DNA from: Tipula vernalis
Lineage: Eukaryota; Arthropoda; Insecta; Diptera; Tipulidae
Assembly: GCA_958295665.1 (NCBI GenBank)
Contig: OY282558.1
Span: forward strand, 185,420,015 to 185,484,014
Direction: 5' to 3'
Length of the DNA: 64,000 nucleotides
Part shown: one piece after another, positions 11,924 through 22,949 of the stretch
How the letters are laid out: each line of letters starts with the position of its first letter
Numbering within the stretch: the first letter of the stretch is position 1
The notes under the pieces: generated by a model
Told to the model about the DNA's origin: nothing
Seen by the model: the letters and a program-made list of their open reading frames with translations, nothing else
Database searches by the model: none
Program-made: the position numbers and the translations under genes

Positions 11924-13300
11924 GTGCAAGCATCGATAGCAGTACCAGTAGAGGAATCAGAACAACCAGAAATAGCTATCCATACATCGGTGATGGCACC
12001 AATAGATTGTGCCCAGCCAGATGTTGAGGAAGTACTTGAGGTGTCTGATAACTTGAATGAGATTGTACGCAAGACACGGAACAATATTGTGAATGAGGCA
12101 CATGAGTTAAAGGCTGAAGAATTAGCATGGTATCATCTCTTCCCATACGGCATTAATGGACTAAAGGAACAACGACCAGTTTACCTCACACCGCTAGATT
12201 ACTACCAATATCGAATACTTGGCAGTGATACACGATTCCGGCAAATTGAGTATCTGTTCTATGCACTGTCAATGTTCGAATATTATAGAGTTATGTAAGT
12301 CCACGATAGCAGCTTGTGGAAAGAAAATCGAAGGACAAGAGGGACAGGTAGAAGATCTTCACCTCTACATCAAGAACCTACGAGGTTCGGCTGCTTACTA
12401 GCGCTCGGCACCGAATGAGCTTCTAGCTCAAATTAGATGCCTTGGACCACCAACCTACTTCGTCACCTTCAGCTGCAATGACTTGAACTGGTTGGATATG
12501 AGAAAAGCATTACTGATTGCCGATGGAAGACCGAATGAAGATCCAAGCAGTATTGATATACATGCAACACAAGTTCTCATCGAGAGATAGCCAGTTGTTG
12601 TAAGCCGGCATTTCATGATACGAGTCAATGCATTAATAAGATTCATGCGAAGCAACACTAATGTACTTGGTGGTCGAGTTAAAGACTTCTGGTGAAGAAT
12701 CGAGTTTCAGATGAGAGGCAGTCCACATATCCACATGGTAGTGTGGATTGGAAACCATCCAGCTTTCGATACACCAGAAGGTCTGGCACAAATAGATCGT
12801 GTATGTTCTTGTGAACTGCCAAATGAGGAATCAGAGCTTTATGAGACAGTTAAGAAATGCCAAACTCATAGACACAAAGATACTTGCTATAAGAACAATA
12901 CTGCTGATAGAAGATGCCGGTTCAGCTTCCCGCGAACTGTGTGCGAGGCAACGAAGATTGTGTCTCATTCGTCGGACGATTTCATTCGAAACGGAGGAAG
13001 AATCTGTCTACTGAAGCGGTGTGAACAAGACCGGAATATCAATAACTACAATCCCACACTTCTCAAACTGTGGGAAGGTAATATGGATATTCAGCCATGC
13101 GGATCGAATGAAGCTATCGCATTCTACATACCCAAGTACATGTCCAAATCAGAGCCGACAGACCTCGATGTTGGAATTGCACAGGCCATTCAGCAGATAC
13201 GACGCGAGGAAAGAAACCAACATCTCTCGAAAGCTCTTCAAGATCTGTATGAGAATTCTCAAGGAAAGACAAGTATCTGCATGTGAAGCCTGCATCGCCT
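11924..13300 (+). pseudogene. Helitron Rep (HUH endonuclease) region
   Basis: Begins with an acidic stretch, then ELAWYHLFPYGINGLKEQRP, a known Helitron block. After a frameshift near 12298 comes DLHLYIKNLRGSAAYW (W codon now TAG, 12399) and PPTYFVTFSCNDLNW, both Helitron_like_N hallmarks. HUH motif: RGSPHIHMVVW (about 12714-12746). A Cys/His-rich block follows (CSCELPNEE, CQTHRHKDTCYKN, CRFSFPR). The tyrosine motif is AFYIPKYMSK near 13120-13150 with the catalytic Tyr pair spacing. Rep nicks DNA and links to the 5' end in rolling-circle transposition. Stops at about 12399, 12588 and 12695 inactivate it. Confidence 0.88.
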
Positions 13301-13313
13301 AGCTCATCTCAAG

Positions 13314-13995
13314 ATGCGAGAGAGCTCTAGAAAATGTGTATTCCTCAATAAGCGCAAGCCAGAACAACGATACAAGGTGCTTCAGTTCAATGAGGAAGGT
13401 TTGGCGACTGGCTACTGTAAGAGTATATTCGATAGATACGAATTGAGACCAGATTCACATCCGACTATTGGCTTCAATAACATGAGCTTGATTGAGTTCG
13501 CAATGCGCTTCGAAGCATATTACAGTAAGAAGGATACTAGTGAAGAAGGCATTGATGATGATATACTCGACGATGAACCACGAACTAGAAAGACCATGAT
13601 CAAGCTCAAGGATAACAAATCCAGAATAGTCGAGCGAGCCACGCCAGCAGTTGTGCAAGTCCCATACTTCTTGGCTACATCCGATCCAGAAAATTACTAC
13701 TGCAGTCTCCTCCTTCAGTTCATGCCATATCGTCAAGAAAGCGAGTTGATTGTAGATTACGATACGGCAAGAGAAGCATTCGCTGACCAAGAAGAACGAC
13801 TGAAGGAAATTAGTAGATATATGGAAACATATAGAGAGCGAGAAAAGTAGCTGGAGAATGCATTCAATCAATTGCACGCATTCCAACTTCTGGAGGAGAG
13901 CCCAGCTGCAGTTGTAGCTGATAATGAGGAAGAAATTGAATTGGACAATGCAATGACGGATGAGCAATTTACAAATGCACAACGCGCTATGAATG
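13314..13995 (+). pseudogene. Helitron Rep-helicase linker
   Basis: Same frame as Rep. Carries FLNKRKPEQRYKVLQ, IFDRYELRPDSHPTIG, SLIEFAMRFEAYYS and PYFLATSDPENYYCSLLLQFMPYRQESELI, the usual Helitron segment between Rep and the Pif1 helicase. It stays open to about 13850, then a TAG, and the frame continues with ELDNAMTDEQFTNAQRAMNVKQRELFIHIT up to a stop near 14030. Confidence 0.8.
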
Positions 13996-14045
13996 TCAAA
14001 CAGCGTGAGCTCTTCATACACATCACATGAAGCATACAGGAACAA

Positions 14046-14495
14046 ATGGATGGCAGGACAAATCAAGAAAGACTGTTCATTACAGGAGGTGCAGGTACTG
14101 GACACCATACATTCATATTCAACCTGCTAAGAAACCAGGTGAACAGATGCTATGGAAAGCAGGCAACAAGGGCTGGAGCACTAACAGGTGTCGCAGCACG
14201 ACTTGTGGATGGATTAACAATGCACAGTCTGCTGAAGCTACCGGTTCAGAAGGATGGAAGACTCGTTAACAATCTACCACTTCTGACTGGCAATTACCTC
14301 CGATTAATGCGACAACAGTGGAAAGACATAGAGTTCCTGTTTATAAACGAAATTTACATGGTAGCATACGAGATGTTGTGTATGATAGACTCACGCTTAA
14401 GACAACTTAAGAATAGAGATGAGCTCTTTGGCGGTATTAATGTCATACTGTTCGGAGATCTAATGCAGCCCCACCGATTCAAGGACATCAAGTGA
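14046..14495 (+). pseudogene. Helitron Pif1-like helicase, truncated
   Basis: Walker A is present but altered (GGAGTGHH where GGAGTGKS is expected, so Lys to His). Further blocks are ARLVDGLTMHSLLKLP, the Walker B region FLFINEIYMV (family DEISMV, Asp lost) and VILFGDLMQ. It ends at 14495, so the C-terminal motifs IV-VI are absent. With the key Lys and Asp substituted it cannot be an active ATPase as written. Confidence 0.88.
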
Positions 14496-14499
14496 AGGA

Positions 14500-17400
14500 T
14501 ATGTCAGAATATGTACATCAAAATTTTCACAACATACTTTTCTTAAAAATAATAAATTTTGCTATTCACACTACAATTTTAATACTTTATTTATCAATTG
14601 TTACGGTTCCGGTGGCCAATATGTCAAATATTCTGTAAGAAAATAGTTTCGTCAAATTCTGAAGGATTCTTACTGATTCGCTGGTTACCTCTATAATCAA
14701 CCTCGTTCATGGAAACATGATAATGGATAGCCTACATGGATTTTAATACGCCAATATTTTGCTGTTCACAGCTCATTAACTAAAGATGGACCAAATAGAA
14801 TTCCTAAAATCAAAAAAAGGATGCAGAACTTTGAAAATTGAAAAAATTATATAAATTATTGGTGTTTTCAAATTTCACAAATTTTAAAAGAAATCCAAAA
14901 TTTAAATTCTCAAAGCTGTTTTAGCTTATTAAATTCTAAAATCTAACCTTACTAGAATTTTTTTGTTAATCTTTAAGCCTGTCGCTGAGGGAACTCACAT
15001 TACTCGTAAAACCCCACCGAACGATCATGATAGTCTCAGAGTTCCACCACAGAATGTTATGCTTATCGTAAAAGGCGGGTAATAAAAAATTAGATCGCTT
15101 GACTAATGACCTGTATACAACAACGAACGCTCGCTAAAATAGGCGGCCTCGATATTTGAATGCGTACGCTCTGAAATTAGCCGACCTCTCGATACTTCAA
15201 CATTAATATTTCACAGTAAAGTATTTTGATGGTACATCGTATAAAACCAATGCTAATATAGGCATTTCGTCAACAACAGATGCTTATTCCAAAAATTAGA
15301 TGTGCGCACTCAAAAACAATACTTCCAGTAAACTCCTATATGTACATATATAGCTCTTTGTAACCCATATGGTCTTATTTTGCAATCACGAAGTTAAAAG
15401 TCAGGTAAATCTACGTAAATTTAATACCAACATTTTCAACCCTCTTTAATAATATTTTTTATGACAATAACTTTATGATCTCTTTTAATGTAAAAAAAAA
15501 AACTGAACAAGACTCACCCTCAACTTTTTATGTTTAGTGTGGTATTTTTTTTTATATTTACAGCCCACCCGCCTCTTTATACCTTATTCAAAACCTCCAT
15601 CAACCCTATATCCTATGTTTGGTTTTATTTATAGATTTTATTTTAAATTAGGGGATGAGGTGAAACTATTCACGTGAATTCAGTTATACCTTGAAGTTAT
15701 TACAAAAAAAAATCATAGTTGAGTGAACGTTTTTAAAAATCACTCACTTTTGATTTATTGAATAAACAAGGAAAACTTAAAAGTCATCGTTATTGTACAG
15801 ATGCTTTTCACAATATTGGTGGTTCATTGTTTTTTTTTTTTTTATTGTTTCGCGTTGAGTCATAATATGATGTGTGTACATAGCTGGTATATTTTAATAA
15901 ATCACCAATTGGTCTATAATTTAAAATATTTTCCAAACCAGGTGGTCATGCATCAAAGAAAAGTCCAATTTTTAAATCCACCCAATATAAAAATGCGTAG
16001 ACTCGCTTCTACGAATATTTTAATCACCGTGGTAGTACCAGAAAATAACAGTAAGACTATAAAAATAAATCAAATTTTATCAAAACTGAAAATCTTATCG
16101 CCATAAAATTATTGATAACAAAATTTCTATTTTTTGTTTCTTTTATTTAAGTATTTAAGTAACACGAAAGTCTCGACCACCCAACCATAAAAAATGATAA
16201 TTCAATTAAAACAATCAATTTCAATAATCACCGTATTCGAAACCAAAAAATTTATTTAAAAATAAAACAAGTTTTATCATTTCGCTAAATTCTTATCAAA
16301 CCTTCAAAATGTATACACATAATAAACGATTTCCCAAAAAAAAATAAAAATAAAAATCTGTTTGTTTTCTAGTGTATTTGCGCGGATTGATGATAAACCG
16401 TAAAAAGCATGTAACAAAATTGATAATGATCACTTGAAGAATTTTTTCGATTCGAGCATTTGGGCGAATTACGCTATGAAATGATAAGATTGGCGCGAAA
16501 ATATTTTTTACAAAGTCACAAGTCGTAATTGATAATGTGTATTGTGAGTAATTTATTAAATGACGACAATTATGACATACTTACTAAATGAACGGTTTAT
16601 ATATCGCAATTTTATTAAATGATATCTAACTCAATTAAAACTTTTAACAGATTTTCTAAACGAATAAATCTAATTTTAACCCCACCTAATTTAGATATAC
16701 GAGTGTTTATTTCTAAGCTAACCGCATATACCAAATTTATCACATGCGAAACTATTTTGTGATTTTTTTCACTTCGAACTAATTTTCAGAAAACAACCCA
16801 GACAGTGACACATAAGATTACCACAAACCATAAATATGTATTAAACTAACATTTTTCGGAACTTCATAATTTAAATAAAATGAACTCGAATATCTTTTCT
16901 GTATTAAAATCATTTGGGGGTCGTATTTCACACGCAAATTTGCTGATGAGTGACCCAGAATAATCACGTTATGCATCGAGTTGCAATATGATTTCAAATT
17001 CAAATAAATCAACCAATTGTTGCTAAATCGCACCTCCTTCCATAAAATCACTCATCTCAAGTGAGTGTAACATACACGTATGTTATGAATTTCGAAAAAT
17101 GAGTAAATATGAACCGGAACGTATGGTAAAATAATAACTTACCACATCCGTAACAAACTATATATTATCCGGTTACCACAGAGGCACGCGTGCGACACAC
17201 TTTATCTTTTTTTTTTTTTTTTGTTTTTTACTTAAGTTCCATAATACAGTAAAAAATAAATTAAGGGGTTGGCACACAAAAAAAAAATGATACAATCTAA
17301 AAGGTGTCCTGTTTTAAAATAGAAATATTTTCTGGATAATTGAGTGAAAATTAAACGTTTGAATTTGTAGATCGCGTTTCTTCATTCAACCGCATTATAG

Positions 17401-19580
17401 GAATCAACAAAGGAAACACATGTATTTATGTATGTATATACAAATATAAATTCAACAAGCGAGAAGCCCTTAAGCCATCTCAGTTATGTGTAATATGCTG
17501 CTTCTAATGTAATTGAAAAATGGTAAAATCAGCACACAAGTAATTTTTTTTTAACTAAATAAATAACTCGTATATACATACACAGAAATCTCAAATGATT
17601 GCGCATTTTTTTGTTGGTTTTTTGTTTGTTTCAATTATGATGAAATCAACACTGCCTCAAGCATTTTGCTTGTACATTTCAAACCAAAGGAAAAATAAAA
17701 TAAAATCAAAGAGATTTTCATTGTTAATTTATTAAATTTTTTTTTTGTATATTTATTGTACACAAACGAGTAGAATATTATTCACCGTGGCAACTGGATT
17801 TTATGAGTATAACGTGGGTTTTCGGTTCTTTTTTTATTCAAGAGCTCCTTAAAATCATAACTCAATAGATGAACTCTACTACACTTGTTTAAATGTATGA
17901 AGAAGCTGTGCTCCCCATAAAACATTGTAATATTTAGTTACACATTGTTTAACAGGTTGATGTTCCTGACAAAGTTAAATTATATACGATAGCCGACTTT
18001 GAATTTTCTTTACTTCGTAAATATTACTTTATACATATTTGTGGAACCTGGAATTTACTGTAATATCCCCTTGGTAAAGAATATTTTCGGGTTTTTATTG
18101 GAAGTAAAAATTTGAAGATTTGTGCGATTGTCAGCCATATTGAGCCACATTCCAGCAATTCAATCTAAAATGTGGGTATCTTGTTAAGGCAGTCGTTTTC
18201 TTGGAGATAGATTGTAATTTTATATATGGATACATACATACATGCATTTAATCATAAGTTTTTTCACAATAGAAAGATAAAAAAAATTATTTTCTTTTAA
18301 GTTGCACTGCGAATAAAACTGGATTGTAACAAGTACCAATACTCTAGGCTATAATGATATTACCATGATAGAAGTATGAAAGATAAATCAATCCATAATT
18401 ACAACGACTGATGTTATAATTTGATCAAACAAAAACTTGAAACGTAACCACGTTACAAAATTGATGACAATGATACTCCGCCCGAAAGTGACCACATCCA
18501 ATTTTGATGTTTTGTTTGCTTTAGATACATGTGTTATTGTGTTGTATTTGCTTCGTGTTTTGAATGTTTTGTTCGTTTATTAACCCAACGTCGATTGTTT
18601 TGATTAGTTGCCGGTTTGCTTTCAGATTGTGTAGTGCTCCTTGGATTTCTTGTGTTTCAATTTTCGAATGTCTCGAATTTCTTATTATTGAACAGAAATG
18701 TGTAATTCCAAAACGTTATAAGGAAATTGCCTTTAGCGAACGGTTGTTCTAGCCGCAATCTGATGACAATATCTCCACTGAAAAAAATCCTACATAAATG
18801 TAGACAAAAACTGCATTAATAGTAAAAATCATTCGTTAAAACTAAGCTGATACTAGCTTTCGTAAATAGTAAGAAAATCATACGTTAATATAGTGAAACA
18901 CACAAATTTTTTTATTTTAATTTTAACTACTTACGTTGTAGTATTTATGAATTGATTCATATAAGATACGAAAAATGTTATTATTTTAAAGCAGTTAAAA
19001 GCATTTTTGGATGAACAACTTCTTATTATTAACGTAAGAAATTAAAGACACCACGAAATTTTCATCTCGTACTAATGAAATGTTAAATCACATTATGATA
19101 TTATCAATTATTCGTGTGTAGGAAGAATGGAATACTCAGCAGTTATGAATAATTCACAAATATGATGATTATTTTCATAAATATGTATACTGAAAATAGT
19201 TCATAATGTGTAGGAACGATAATTGATACACAAAACTACGTAATATTTATGTATGGTTCATAACTAGAATATAAATTTTTGGGTCGATTGATGAATAAAT
19301 TCATAAAATCTATACAGCCAATTGTAGCGAAATAAAAAGCTTAAAATTTTGTAATTTTATTATTTATTTATTTTATTAGTCAACATGGCGCTTACTACTC
19401 CTATTAACTTCTTTAATCAGTAATTATATTTATTTTTAAATTTTAGTTTATTTTTAGAAGATTAAATTGCGCCATGGTTAATTTTATTGCCCTTCTGTAA
19501 ATTAAATAAATTGAATTACAATCACACAGTACTTTTAATTGCATATTTGGTTACCTTTTAAAACAATCAATAAATTCGTT
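14500..19580. other. Long AT-rich region without recognised genes
   Basis: Homopolymer T/A tracts (for example about 17203-17225 and 15828-15845) and scattered stops in all frames. Reading frames here (such as 15801-16106, 16818-17051 and 18564-18752) have no recognisable motif and low-complexity composition. Could be host intron or intergenic DNA. Confidence 0.6.
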
Positions 19581-19587
19581 TGATCCC

Positions 19588-19763
19588 ACTAGTGCAAAAA
19601 AGATTTTAATCTATGGCCTCCTTCTTGTGCTGCTGATACATTTTGATTAACAGGAGCGGCAAAACTTTTATTGGTTGATACCGCATAAGGTGGATCGAAT
19701 TCCGAATCGTCAACCATGATTATATTTGAATCGATATAAGTACGACATTTTGTTGCCAGTAAC
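19588..19763 (-). pseudogene. Possible terminal exon of an unknown protein
   Basis: The minus strand is open for about 55 codons with balanced, non-repetitive composition (LATKCRTYIDSNIIMVDDS..., ending GGHRLKSFLH and a TAG). It begins just after a pyrimidine-rich stretch ending TTATAG, a possible splice acceptor. No family recognised. It lies beside the P-like element, outside its terminal repeat, so it is not part of that element. Confidence 0.3.
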
Positions 19764-20371
19764 TATAAATAATAATGCTGCAGTATTGTTAACACATTAC
19801 AATTTAGTCCTGTAGATCACATAATTTATTTATTTAGACATTATTTATAGACTAAAAGAAATTTATTTTTTTCACAGAAAAGTATTCTTATTTTAATTTC
19901 ATCGAATGAAAATTGGCTCTTTTTTTAATAAGAACACGTGCAAAACGAAAACACTTGTGCAACACTGGCAAAAATATCATATTTACCTATTTTTCAATAT
20001 ACAAAAATCTGTTACAATTAAAATTTTTCAATATAAATTATTACATTTGTTCGTTTCAAGCACGCAATTGTTAATAAAGAAGGGAAAGCAATTTATTTAC
20101 TATCGTTGTTCAACACAAATCACTTATAATAGATTACGCCTTCGTGGATTTCGTTTTCGTAGTTTACTGCGCATTACGTCAACTGAGACTTGCTAGTAAA
20201 ATATTGCAAAGGAATTGTGTGAAAAATAAGGAATTTGTCTAATAAATGTATAATATATGTAAATAAAAAACTATTTTTTGGATAAATACTATATTTTATA
20301 TTAAAAACACATTCAAGTTATAATTTTTTTATATTTTCTTTTTCTTGATTTTGTTTCAGAAATTTCTTTAT

Positions 20372-20668
20372 TTAGTTTCCTAATTCTGAAAAACATTCTT
20401 GCCCTAAAGATAATTTTTTTACTCTTTTATCACAGTCGATGTCTTTTGCTAATAACAACAGATGCTGCTGATAGTCCCTTGTTATTAATAATTCATCCCC
20501 ATTTGCATCATTGAAAATAGATTCCAACGAGGACATGTGTATCATCATACTCTGAGTGGGTTTTGACAGGCCCCCTTCATTTAATTGATCAACCCAAGTA
20601 TAAGAAAAATGTGGGTTCACCGAATGGAATGTGGAATCTACTCGAATATTGGGGACTTCTTTATGCAA
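20372..20668 (-). pseudogene. P-like transposase C-terminal tail
   Basis: An open stretch in the same strand and order as the preceding exon, separated by a gap that may be an intron or frameshift. Sequence such as VNPHFSYTWVDQLNEGGLSKPT resembles the tail of P/THAP9-type proteins. Assignment is by position and weak similarity. Confidence 0.55.
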
Positions 20669-20786
20669 TTTATGACGTATACGAGTATATATCCAGCAAG
20701 ATTTTCAAGTCCGTCATATTCCATCAATGAAAAATAATTATCTTCGGGATTTTCGTTTAACCCAGAAACATTTCTAAAAATTTGTC

Positions 20787-21101
20787 CTAAAAATTGTTGA
20801 AAGAAAATTTTAATAATTTATTAAGACGAAAGCTAATTTTGTTACCTGTTAGCGTTGATTCTGATGTTACCAAATCAGGGGTATCGTCAATTGCCACATT
20901 TGCATTTTCAGATATTGCCCCTTCATTATGCCCCAAAATGTAGGATCTCAAACGGTATTTGAATTCCTGCCTATCAGGGTGATCGTGCAGACCACCCTTT
21001 GCACGGATAGTACCAAAAAAATTTTCTAAAACATCCTGGTTTAAACGATACGACAAAATGTATTTAAAATTGAAACGTTGTTTCATATCTTCGTACAACA
21101 A
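20787..21101 (-). pseudogene. P/THAP9-like transposase C-terminal region
   Basis: Carries YRLNQDVLENFFGTIRAKGGLHDHPDRQEFKYRLRSY in substance (LNQDVLENFFGTIRAKGG then HDHPD and EFKYRLRSYILG). The LxQDxLExFFxxIR block is the signature of P-element and THAP9 transposases and carries their last catalytic acidic residue. The first two catalytic Asp blocks are missing, as expected for a deleted derivative. Confidence 0.88.
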
Positions 21102-21284
21102 TTTTAATGCGGTATTTGATTGAATAATTCCTATAAAAAATTATAATAATTTTTAATAATAATACATTAACATAAAATAGCATCGCACCCGATTTTAATT
21201 TTAGAATTTTTGAAAATCCTTGATATAATATTAGAATTACAACTCAACTAACAAAATTTTTTATAATAATTCTTACCCATTTTA

Positions 21285-21440
21285 TGCTCTAACTTGTTTG
21301 CAAAATCATTGTCAGTAAAATGGGCGCTACAAATTCTGGATGTATTATGGTTGAATATTTCCTTCCTCCTACAAAACAGGATCCATGCTTTCAACAATGT
21401 CTTATTTTTATTTGTTGGAAAAGAATGAAAACTATGAACA
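21285..21440 (-). pseudogene. THAP zinc-finger exon of P-like transposase
   Basis: The minus strand reads HSFPTNKNKTLLKAWI... then SRICSAHFTDNDF, ending near a methionine/glycine. This is the C-terminal half of a THAP domain: His-x-Phe-Pro, the conserved Trp and the ICSAHF metal-binding Cys and His. The N-terminal CxxC part was not found within the element. THAP domains bind the transposon ends in P/THAP9 transposases. Confidence 0.75.
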
Positions 21441-21702
21441 ATTATTTATATTGTTATTACAACAATTAAATACGGCGCACCGCATTATTTATTTAATTTA
21501 ATTTAATTTTTAGATTCAATTACATACAACGATATTGTGAAACAAAACTGTTCAGTCTCAATTGACGTCATTTGACTGCCGTTTATTTTATAATCCAAAT
21601 AGGCAAAGTGCGCAAGGCGTAATCTACGAGTATTATAAGTGATTTGTGGTTGTTCAAAATATTATTCAACTTTACTTTATTTTCATAGATCCTACGAATA
21701 TA

Positions 21703-22860
21703 CACTGTCTTACAAAAGTAAGTATGCAGCGATTTATTTATGTTAGAAGGTCAAAAAAGATAAGTCAATCATAACAATAATAACAGAAAATTATATTTTT
21801 TATTTATTTACAATGTAAACGTAATGATTACAACAAAAAACAAAAATTAATGTAATTCATTTCTTAGCTATACGGATATATTTTCAAAATGTCTTTAAAT
21901 CATGTCACAAAAGTTTGTATGCAATCAAACAAAAATTTTAAAAAAGGGATTCTATGAACTTATTTTGCATTCAAATGAACTTTAAATATTTTGTTGGGTA
22001 GCCCTTGGCCTTTTTGATGGCTTTGATGGAGTTTACCAGGTTCTGAGTCACAGTTGGTTGAATCTTTTCCCATTCTTCAAGAAGTACTGCCTTTAACGTA
22101 TTTTTGCTTGTAATCTCACGCTTCCTGATTTGTCTTTCGAGAAATTCCCATAAGTGTTCAATTGGATTTAAATCCGGCGATTGGGGTGGTGTTTTTAATT
22201 GTTTTGGTGTGTTATAGAGAAGCCACTCTCTTACAATGTGTGCCTTATGTTTAGGAGCATTGTCTTGTTGGAAGACAAATGATCCTGAAAGTTCCAATTT
22301 TGATGCACTATCATTCAAATTGTTTTTTAATATGTTCAAATAAACATTTTTATCCATCATCCCTTCAATCACAACCAGATTTCCAACCCCACTCGCCGCC
22401 ATACACCCGCACACCATTACTGATCCGCCACCGTGCTTTACTGTGGCGGTCATATTTTGAGGTTCAAGCTCCGCATTTACCTTTCTCCACACTTTTCCAC
22501 GTCCATCTGAGCCAAATATATTAAATTTGCTCTCATCAGAGAAAATGACTGAATTCCAAAAGCTTTGGTCTTTATTTTCGTGTTCTTTTACGAAATCGAG
22601 TCTTTTTGTTCTGTTAATTTTATTAACAAACGGTTTTTTCCGGATGTTTCGACCCTGGTAACCGGCAGTATACAAAACACGACGGATGGTTTGGGGGTTA
22701 CATGTTTTGCCAGTTTCAGTATTACAGACGTCCGAGTTATATGACTCCTTTGATCTTGTTTCTTTTCTGGTTTCAAACCTTTTCCGAAGCTTAAATGACA
22801 ATATCTTCAAAAGTATTGGTTTGTACTGAAATTTTCCAATAAACCACCTATTTGGTGTAC
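21703..22860 (-). mobile_element. Tc1-type transposon, one end missing
   Basis: The left end is CACTGTCTTACAAAAGTAAG starting at 21703 after a TA (21701-21702), the typical insertion dinucleotide. The transposase is read from the minus strand. No matching reverse-complement end was found beyond 22810, so the 5' side of the gene is truncated or rearranged. Confidence 0.85.
21971..22810 (-). CDS. Tc1-type DD34E transposase (N-terminally truncated)
   Basis: A single open frame of 279 residues; full-length Tc1 transposases are about 340. The N-terminal helix-turn-helix is only partly present (TIRRVLYTAGYQGR... remains). The catalytic core is intact: VIFSDESKFNIF (first Asp), FQQDNAPKHKA (second Asp) and PDLNPIEHLWE (Glu), with 34 residues between the last two, so DD34E. 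Other family blocks: GGGSVMVCGCMA, GNLVVIEG and RQIRKR. Cut-and-paste transposition into TA. The core looks recently active, but DNA binding would be impaired. Confidence 0.93.
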   Translation of the reverse strand: MKILSFKLRKRFETRKETRSKESYNSDVCNTETGKTCNPQTIRRVLYTAGYQGRNIRKKPFVNKINRTKRLDFVKEHENKDQSFWNSVIFSDESKFNIFGSDGRGKVWRKVNAELEPQNMTATVKHGGGSVMVCGCMAASGVGNLVVIEGMMDKNVYLNILKNNLNDSASKLELSGSFVFQQDNAPKHKAHIVREWLLYNTPKQLKTPPQSPDLNPIEHLWEFLERQIRKREITSKNTLKAVLLEEWEKIQPTVTQNLVNSIKAIKKAKGYPTKYLKFI

Positions 22861-22949
22861 TCCTAAATTATCCGTCCAAGATGAATACCTTCTGTTTCCA
22901 AAAGTTTTAAATAGTAAAGTTTTTCGAAAATTTTATTTATTCAAAATAA

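Larger units (their letters stand above)
10663..14495 (+). mobile_element. Decayed autonomous Helitron
   Basis: Plus-strand rolling-circle transposon. Blocks in order: basic helical N-terminus with Cys pairs, a peptidase-like module, Helitron_like_N, the Rep HUH and Tyr motifs, a linker, and a Pif1-type helicase that stops after the DEAD-like motif. Most blocks share one frame with a few stops and local frameshifts. The 3' part of the helicase and the 3' hairpin/CTRR terminus are missing, so it is 3' truncated. No terminus could be fixed. Confidence 0.88.
20114..21648 (-). mobile_element. P-superfamily DNA transposon, internally shortened
   Basis: 1,535 bp bounded by terminal inverted repeats CACAAATCACTTATAAT (20114-20130) and its exact reverse complement (21632-21648). 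Both ends are flanked by GTTGTTCAA (20105-20113 and 21649-21657), an exact 9-bp direct repeat compatible with the 8-bp target duplication of P elements plus one chance base. Further inside, AGATTACGCCTT and a subterminal ...ACGTCAA(C/T)TGAGACT are also inverted. Minus-strand transposase pieces lie within. The size and missing catalytic middle show internal deletion. Confidence 0.88.

Noticed and set aside
13455..14108. Minus-strand 217-residue frame
   Set aside because: Antisense shadow of the Helitron linker and helicase; no motif of its own.
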